A model generated the notes under the pieces. The model was not told the DNA's origin. It saw nothing but the letters and a program-made list of their open reading frames with translations, and did no database searches. A program made the translations under genes and the position numbers. This document shows positions 5,638 to 9,997 of a DNA stretch of 9,997 nt, piece after piece (within the stretch, counting starts at the first letter, position 1; each line of letters opens with the position of its first letter). The stretch is from Nitrosopumilales archaeon. Its GTDB lineage: Archaea > Thermoproteota > Nitrososphaeria > Nitrososphaerales > Nitrososphaeraceae. Where the stretch lies: assembly GCA_009665115.1 (NCBI GenBank), contig WJXE01000048.1, positions 1 through 9,997 of the forward strand, written 5' to 3'.

Positions 5638-8328
5638 TTAAGAGTGCTCAATGTTAATCGAATAAGAATTGCTAAAAATTTCTGGCGCCTTGTCGATTTG
5701 TTCGTTTTTACGCATAATAATAGATATTTTCTCGCGGTTTGGATCGACGATGATTCGGCACCTCTGTGATTGTTGCATGATGTGAAAATGATGTTCAAAA
5801 TTGAGAGGCAAAGAATTATGTCTTAGTGATTCAGGGATGTGTGGTTCGAATTGAATCCTATTTTCAAGCATATTCAAGCGCATTCCAAGCATCATCTCTT
5901 GCATTGCATAGACATACATCCCAACAGACCAAGCTTGAAGGATGCAAGAGTTAAAGGGTTCAGGTCGGTCGCCTCTATATGTTTCTGCATACATACCGTT
6001 TTCAGAAAGTATACGTTGTGCCATAGATTCGATGTAATAAAGTGCCTGTTCTAGCCTGTTGATCTTAATCTCACTAATTGCGGCCCAACCCGTTACAAGC
6101 GGCCATACCGCACCATCATGATAAAGACTCGGATGATATTTTGGATCGAGACTGCTCAGTGTTCTTACTCCCCAAGGGGTGGTTAGGTCATTCCTCTCGA
6201 TTCTTGTTAGGACAGAGTGAGCTTTGATTCGGTCTCCTATCGATTCTGTAAGTAACATGACGAGTGCATTTGGTCTAATACTGGAATCCTTTGTACCATC
6301 CCTTCTTATCGTATCATAATAGAAACCGTCCTTGTTATTCCAATATTCTCTCTCTACTTTGCCTCTGAGCTGATCAGCACATCGACTCCATCGCTCTTGA
6401 TTATAATTATCATCCACAATCATCGCTAGCTCGCTTCCAATTTTCAAACTTTCGCAGAACAATGCCTGGACGTCATTTGCGCTCTTTCTTCTATCAATAT
6501 GGTCCATCCAAGTAGAATCCTGAATTGGTAATTTTTCGGCGACACCAGTAAATCCGTTTTCGACTAATCCATCTCTATCCACATCTTTTAAAAATCCCCA
6601 ATTGACAAGATCAACGATCTGTTTCCAGCGATTTTTTAGATAATTTATATCTCCGGTCGCCAACACATATTCACGTATCGCCCAAGGAAAAAGAAACGTA
6701 GAATCAGCTGATCCGAATGTGCTATCATGAAGAAATGATTTACCGCTAATTATCATCGGCAACTCTCCTTTCATTGCAAGCTTCGAGGTTTTTTTTGCCT
6801 GGTGAAGTAGAAAATTTTCGATTACTGCAATAACGAAACGGTAATCTCCGATAGCCAAGTAACCTCTCAATGACCAACCTGTGTCCCTAGCCCAATAATT
6901 AGGAAACCTTGGCAGTCCTGCGCAAATACCTGGGCCTAGTCCGTCGTATTCTGCCTTTAAGTATTCCATGCTCGTTTTTGCTTTTTCGAATGCCTTAACT
7001 AGTTTTAAAATAGTAGAGTGCTGGTGCGGAATTTGGCTCGAGGACGCAAGATTTAAAGTAGAACAAGAGATCGATTTGAAATGATTTTGCGTACTTTCCA
7101 GCAGTTGTTTATAATTATCCCGCATATACCGGTATTCCTTTAAACAATCCTCAGAACTGGTAAATCCGCCGGCGGCCACTAGTGCAAGCTCGCTGGTGTT
7201 GCCTGCTTCGATATCAAGATCATACGAAATCTCCAAATCGTTATCAAAAGAATCCATTAACACCCTCGATGGTCTCATGCTCTTCGGCGCGACTCCAATT
7301 GTTCCGTAGAAATGCGCAAGATTTTTCTTGGCTGCAGTTTGGATTTGTAAGCAATTGTCTCTCGTAAGTAGCTTAGAAAAGTTACTCTGGGAAATTGCAG
7401 CCAAGCCATAGCTGGTAATATTGCCGTCAACTACGAAGTGTATACGAATCTTCCGTCTTGATTTTTCCGTTTTCTTCTTTACACTTAATTTCGTATAATC
7501 CGCCTCTCGATCTAACAACTCCAATTTCATAACAAATCCTTTGCTATCAAGTGGAACGAATAGTGTCCTCTTTACTTGCAAACCTGCCACTTCGTGCCTC
7601 GTGTAGAGAAATCCATTCTCATGTCTAGAAGATACCACGAAATTTGGGAGTCTCTTACGGACTCCATCATCCATAGATATTTCCACTAGGATCCTACCGA
7701 AAGCCCTAGCTGGTGGCACGTACAATCCCCCATTGTCATATCTTGTTCCCATCCAAGACCAGTTAGCCGAAAGCGAAGCATTCGATGAACATACAATATA
7801 TGCTTGTTTGCCAGACAGAATTAACGGAGTTGTGAAGTTTTTAAAAATCGTATCCTCATTTGATGTATTAGATTCAGAATCATCCATCATGTTGGAGGGA
7901 ATAAAAATTCTCTCCTTACGATTGCTTAAGTAATCGTTAAAAGTAAAGGGTATTAAAATCTGTTCAAATCCTTCTAGTTTACTCAAAATGACAATCTTAT
8001 GTTTACTTTGTTCTTCCAAGCCACCATCTTTTATGATTAGGAATCTTGCGCTTTGAAATGGCTTAAATGGAATGGGGCGGTCTTCCGATAATGTGGCTGC
8101 ATTGACCACATCCTCTGAAGTTGCGATGAAAATTGATTTTTTTGGAACTGGAATTTCATCCACGTAGATATCTAGGGATACTATATTACCGCCTAGCGGA
8201 ACAGGTGGATTTAGCAAAGAGAAAATAAATCCATCAGATTTATTATCTCCATTCACTATCGTTGCATTTTTTAAACTACCATCAATATATGAAAGAACTG
8301 TATGTGTTTTATCGAGTGTCCTAACCAT
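5638..8328 (-). CDS. Amylo-alpha-1,6-glucosidase / glycogen-debranching-type glycoside hydrolase
   Basis: This 896-aa protein has a C-terminal (alpha/alpha)6-barrel domain from about residue 440 to 820 with blocks typical of the glucosidase half of debranching enzymes: GLPRFPNYWARDTGW with Arg481-Asp482, DRDGLVENG near 585-592, DSTWMDHIDRR with Asp609, TTPWGVRTLSSLDP at 716-729, YHDGAVWPL at 736-744 and QAWSVGMY at 798-805. Asp609 and a later acidic residue such as Glu782 are candidate catalytic acids. Residues 1 to about 430 are beta-rich and probably form N-terminal accessory domains, longer than in usual single-function archaeal debranching enzymes. No 4-alpha-glucanotransferase domain, signal peptide or membrane helix is evident, so action on a cytoplasmic alpha-glucan is likely. 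A related trehalase- or glucoamylase-like specificity is possible. The ATG at 8328 has ggtg 6 nt upstream. The gene stands alone, with a 281-nt gap before dph2. Confidence 0.85.
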   Translation of the reverse strand: MVRTLDKTHTVLSYIDGSLKNATIVNGDNKSDGFIFSLLNPPVPLGGNIVSLDIYVDEIPVPKKSIFIATSEDVVNAATLSEDRPIPFKPFQSARFLIIKDGGLEEQSKHKIVILSKLEGFEQILIPFTFNDYLSNRKERIFIPSNMMDDSESNTSNEDTIFKNFTTPLILSGKQAYIVCSSNASLSANWSWMGTRYDNGGLYVPPARAFGRILVEISMDDGVRKRLPNFVVSSRHENGFLYTRHEVAGLQVKRTLFVPLDSKGFVMKLELLDREADYTKLSVKKKTEKSRRKIRIHFVVDGNITSYGLAAISQSNFSKLLTRDNCLQIQTAAKKNLAHFYGTIGVAPKSMRPSRVLMDSFDNDLEISYDLDIEAGNTSELALVAAGGFTSSEDCLKEYRYMRDNYKQLLESTQNHFKSISCSTLNLASSSQIPHQHSTILKLVKAFEKAKTSMEYLKAEYDGLGPGICAGLPRFPNYWARDTGWSLRGYLAIGDYRFVIAVIENFLLHQAKKTSKLAMKGELPMIISGKSFLHDSTFGSADSTFLFPWAIREYVLATGDINYLKNRWKQIVDLVNWGFLKDVDRDGLVENGFTGVAEKLPIQDSTWMDHIDRRKSANDVQALFCESLKIGSELAMIVDDNYNQERWSRCADQLRGKVEREYWNNKDGFYYDTIRRDGTKDSSIRPNALVMLLTESIGDRIKAHSVLTRIERNDLTTPWGVRTLSSLDPKYHPSLYHDGAVWPLVTGWAAISEIKINRLEQALYYIESMAQRILSENGMYAETYRGDRPEPFNSCILQAWSVGMYVYAMQEMMLGMRLNMLENRIQFEPHIPESLRHNSLPLNFEHHFHIMQQSQRCRIIVDPNREKISIIMRKNEQIDKAPEIFSNSYSINIEHS

Positions 8329-8411
8329 TTAGCGCACCTAGGAGTTTAATCTTCTATTCTTGAACAAGGCTCAACCTAAATCCTAAATTAATGAAATGTA
8401 AGAACGCGTAG

Positions 8412-8447
8412 ATAAAATCATCTAAAATTATCAAAATCGATAGATGA
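8412..8447 (-). terminator. Weak hairpin plus T-run behind the SRP RNA / 42-aa ORF
   Basis: On the - strand, tcatct and agatga can pair with an inner tatc/gata stem, followed directly by ttttat. It lies about 65 nt past the stop of the 42-aa ORF and ahead of the glycoside hydrolase gene. The stem is A/T-rich and bulged, so this is a tentative terminator for a transcript running out of the SRP RNA locus. Confidence 0.25.
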
Positions 8448-8512
8448 ATTTTTCCTTCTAAGAAAGGATTCACATTTAGTGTTCTAGCTTAAGGTATTTT
8501 AATATTCATCCG

Positions 8513-8641
8513 CTATTTACACAGCATCCCGGTTCTTTCTGCTCGAAAAGATAGACAGGGGTCATTTTGATAAAAATACTCTAAGGAAAGTTCCAGCAGG
8601 TTCATTGCGTTGTTGAGATGGACGTGGGCGTCTTCTTGCAT
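8513..8641 (-). CDS. Candidate 42-aa protein immediately downstream of the SRP RNA gene
   Basis: The ATG at 8641 opens a 42-codon frame ending in TAG at 8513-8515; an in-frame TAA lies five codons upstream. The peptide looks protein-like: an acidic start, MQEDAHVHLNNAMN, then a probable amphipathic helix, NNAMNLLELSLEYFY, then a short polar region with SFRAERTGMLCK at the end. Base composition of its 5' half is clearly richer in G+C than the surrounding AT-rich spacer. It begins only 20 nt after the SRP RNA 3' end on the same strand and has no own TATA box or Shine-Dalgarno site that I can see. It could be a real small protein, the N-terminal stub of a decayed longer gene, or chance. The family is not recognised. 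Confidence 0.35.
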   Translation of the reverse strand: MQEDAHVHLNNAMNLLELSLEYFYQNDPCLSFRAERTGMLCK

Positions 8642-8661
8642 CTGGTCGATGCGTTACTGGT

Positions 8662-8980
8662 ACGGAGGCAGCCTGCCAGTACCACCAGAGGCACAAGGCC
8701 CCTTCTCAAGTCCTACAAGATCCACCACGTAGACGTGTTAGCATGGCTACCCCGCCTTAGGGTTGCTCCCTCCCGGACCTCACCCATTTCGACGATTCAC
8801 AGTCAAAACTACGCCTTCGCGTGGTGCGCTGCTCATAACCATCCGACACGGCATGATTTCATTTCAGCAAGGCAAGCGGGTACCTCACACCTCTGGATTT
8901 ACCCAGCAGTTACTGATCCCAGCATAAAGCCGATTTCTGATGTGGGGTACGGCTAACACCCCGATCCTCCCTGCCTCCGC
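8662..8980 (-). ncRNA. Archaeal 7S signal recognition particle (SRP) RNA
   Basis: This RNA of about 319 nt is the scaffold of the SRP, binding SRP19 and SRP54 to target nascent membrane and secreted proteins. Its ends pair as helix 1: 5' gcggaggcag (8980-8971) with 3' ctgcctccgt (8671-8662), ten base pairs including one wobble. Helix 8, the SRP54-binding hairpin, is nearly consensus (ggtgaggtccgggagggagc, start of 8784-8761), with a GGAG (GNAR) tetraloop and the asymmetric loop. The 5' Alu-type domain has the UGUNR motif (tgtta, 8958-8954) inside a ggggt/acccc hairpin. Helix 5 pairing is visible between ccagagg (8896-8890) and cctctgg (8691-8685). Size and presence of helix 1 fit archaea. Exact ends are inferred from pairing. 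A long + strand open frame across it is an artefact of the structured RNA. Confidence 0.95.
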
Positions 8981-9001
8981 AAATATCATATCTATGGCTC
9001 A

Positions 9002-9009
9002 TTATATTT
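9002..9009 (-). promoter_or_regulatory. TATA box of the SRP RNA gene
   Basis: Read on the - strand, aaatataa is centred about 25 nt before the inferred 5' end of the SRP RNA at 8980, the canonical archaeal spacing. It supports both the strand and the 5' end of the RNA, and shows that the RNA has its own promoter after the ttuA stop codon at 9099. Confidence 0.6.
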
Positions 9010-9098
9010 GCTTACCCCATTTTCATCAATCGAACGCAAATGATTAAGAAGTAATGTGTCGATAGTGGGGACGTACTTGCCGAGCCTATGAATTTGAT

Positions 9099-9997
9099 TT
9101 ACTTGCTCTTCGCTAGGACTTGAAGGGTCTTGCAAACAGAACAAATACTGCCGATAGAATTACGTCCGCAAACCAAGCATTCTTTAGAGTGAGACAAAGA
9201 TCCCATATACGAAGTCTTCAACATCTTCGAGATTTTTGTCATTGAGTTGTAAGCGTTATACTTTATCCCTGCGTGTCCTGTTTCGAGCTTGTTGAGAAAT
9301 TCACGAAGATCGGTTCTGATGCTTTCATGCATATATGGACATTCTTCGGACTGAAAAGGGATGTCTCTCAGTACAGCATAGAATACAATTTCGTGCTCGT
9401 AAATCTCTACAAATGGTTTTACCTTTCTGAGACCATTGGGACCATATTGAACTGGTTCTGGATACATCCAACCGATTCTCTCAGTGTCTCCTGATAGAAG
9501 GTTAATCATGAAAGTTTGTAGTTGGTCATCAAGATTGTGTGCAGTCGCGACGACATTCGCACCTACCGATTCTGCCAACATGTCTATTGCTCTCCTACGG
9601 AAGGTGCCACACATAGAACAGGAAGTCATTTTTTCAGACGGCCTCTCCTGCATTGCTTGGTCCATGCCCAACCCAAAAAGATCCTTATAGCTTGAAATTT
9701 TCGTTTCCACTTTGACCTGGGAGCAAAAATCCTTTACAATTTGTAATGATTCATCTCGGTAACCGTGTATACCCTCGTCAATCGTGATAGCTAACAACTT
9801 TGTGCGGTTATGTTCTTCAAAGAATTTCTTTAACACGTATAGAAGGGCCAAACTGTCTTTGCCGCCAGAAACACCAACTGCAACCTTATCGCTATGACTA
9901 AGCATTGAAAATTTCCGCATCGTCTTGGCAGTTTTTTGTTCAATAGAAAGTAAAAAGCATTTTTTGCATAGGTATTCTCCAGAGTATACCCTATGAT
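9099..9997 (-). CDS. tRNA 2-thiouridine synthase, TtuA/Ncs6 (CTU1) family; 5' end beyond the window
   Basis: This PP-loop ATPase adenylates the target uridine C2 of tRNA and inserts sulfur, normally supplied by a ubiquitin-like carrier (TtuB/Urm1/SAMP type). The 298 visible residues show the PP-loop GVSGGKDS (about 41-48), the CSMC pair (126/129) and Cys219 in EECPY, the three ligands of the catalytic Fe-S cluster in this family, and a C-terminal zinc finger with two CxxC pairs (273/276 and 285/288). The frame stays open to the window edge. An ATG at 9920 would cut off residues YSGEYLCKKC, the second half of the family's N-terminal zinc finger, so the true start lies outside, probably about 20 codons further. 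Neighbouring SRP RNA, dph2 and L13e are also translation-related, but no co-transcription is implied. Whether it modifies position 34 or 54 of tRNA cannot be settled here. Confidence 0.93.
   Translation of the reverse strand, partial: HRVYSGEYLCKKCFLLSIEQKTAKTMRKFSMLSHSDKVAVGVSGGKDSLALLYVLKKFFEEHNRTKLLAITIDEGIHGYRDESLQIVKDFCSQVKVETKISSYKDLFGLGMDQAMQERPSEKMTSCSMCGTFRRRAIDMLAESVGANVVATAHNLDDQLQTFMINLLSGDTERIGWMYPEPVQYGPNGLRKVKPFVEIYEHEIVFYAVLRDIPFQSEECPYMHESIRTDLREFLNKLETGHAGIKYNAYNSMTKISKMLKTSYMGSLSHSKECLVCGRNSIGSICSVCKTLQVLAKSK

Noticed and set aside
5568..5798. 76-aa open frame on the - strand across the 3' end of the glycoside hydrolase gene
   Set aside because: It is an overlapping frame within the C-terminal coding sequence, with no start signal and low-complexity composition.
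5842..5859. Sequence resembling a tRNA T-arm (ggttcgaattgaatcc)
   Set aside because: It lies inside the glycoside hydrolase coding sequence, and no acceptor stem, D arm or anticodon arm fits around it.
8618..8956. 112-aa open frame on the + strand
   Set aside because: It lies almost entirely over the SRP RNA in antisense; the conserved helix 1, UGUNR and helix 8 elements explain the sequence fully.
1..9997. Search for a CRISPR array, IS element, integrase, toxin-antitoxin or defence cluster
   Set aside because: No regularly spaced repeats, terminal inverted repeats, transposase-like or defence-like proteins were seen in any frame inspected.

Overview
This AT-rich window looks like a chromosome segment of an ammonia-oxidising-type archaeon (Thaumarchaeota/Nitrososphaerota, perhaps the Nitrososphaera/Nitrosocosmicus side; the genus is inferred, not proven). 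The evidence is a eukaryote-like ribosomal protein L13e, archaeal Dph2, a Ncs6/TtuA-type tRNA thiolase, an archaeal-type 7S SRP RNA, and TATA-like boxes about 25-30 nt upstream of several start codons, which suggests leaderless or nearly leaderless mRNAs. No insertion sequence, tRNA, rRNA, CRISPR array or phage gene was seen.

Layout. On the + strand at the left are a possible decayed coding remnant with a GATC palindrome (1-291), rpl13e (292-615), a 153-aa protein of unknown function (783-1244) and a 175-aa pentapeptide-repeat protein with 24 consecutive repeats (1368-1895). A 306-nt convergent spacer follows. Everything certain to its right is on the - strand. Read in transcription order from the right edge: a 5'-truncated ttuA/ncs6-like gene (9997-9099), the SRP RNA gene (8980-8662) with its own TATA box, a possible 42-aa ORF directly behind it (8641-8513), a large amylo-alpha-1,6-glucosidase-type glycoside hydrolase (8328-5638), dph2 (5356-4337), a dihydropteroate-synthase-family gene (4216-3353) and a radical SAM protein with a Cys-rich C-terminus (3281-2202).

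Themes. Four loci serve translation or protein targeting: L13e in the large ribosomal subunit, Dph2 in diphthamide formation on elongation factor 2, TtuA/Ncs6 in tRNA thiolation, and SRP RNA in membrane targeting. Three proteins carry cysteine sets expected to bind Fe-S clusters (Dph2, the radical SAM protein and TtuA). The DHPS homologue probably acts in pterin (methanopterin-like) cofactor synthesis, and the radical SAM gene just downstream is a candidate partner. The large debranching-type enzyme suggests intracellular alpha-glucan metabolism. Spacings of 71 nt or more and separate TATA-like boxes suggest mostly single-gene transcription units.

Most of the window is ordinary core-genome content. 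The items most worth a second look are the small unannotated ORFs, the SRP RNA locus, the altered substrate loop in the DHPS homologue, and the DHPS/radical SAM pair.
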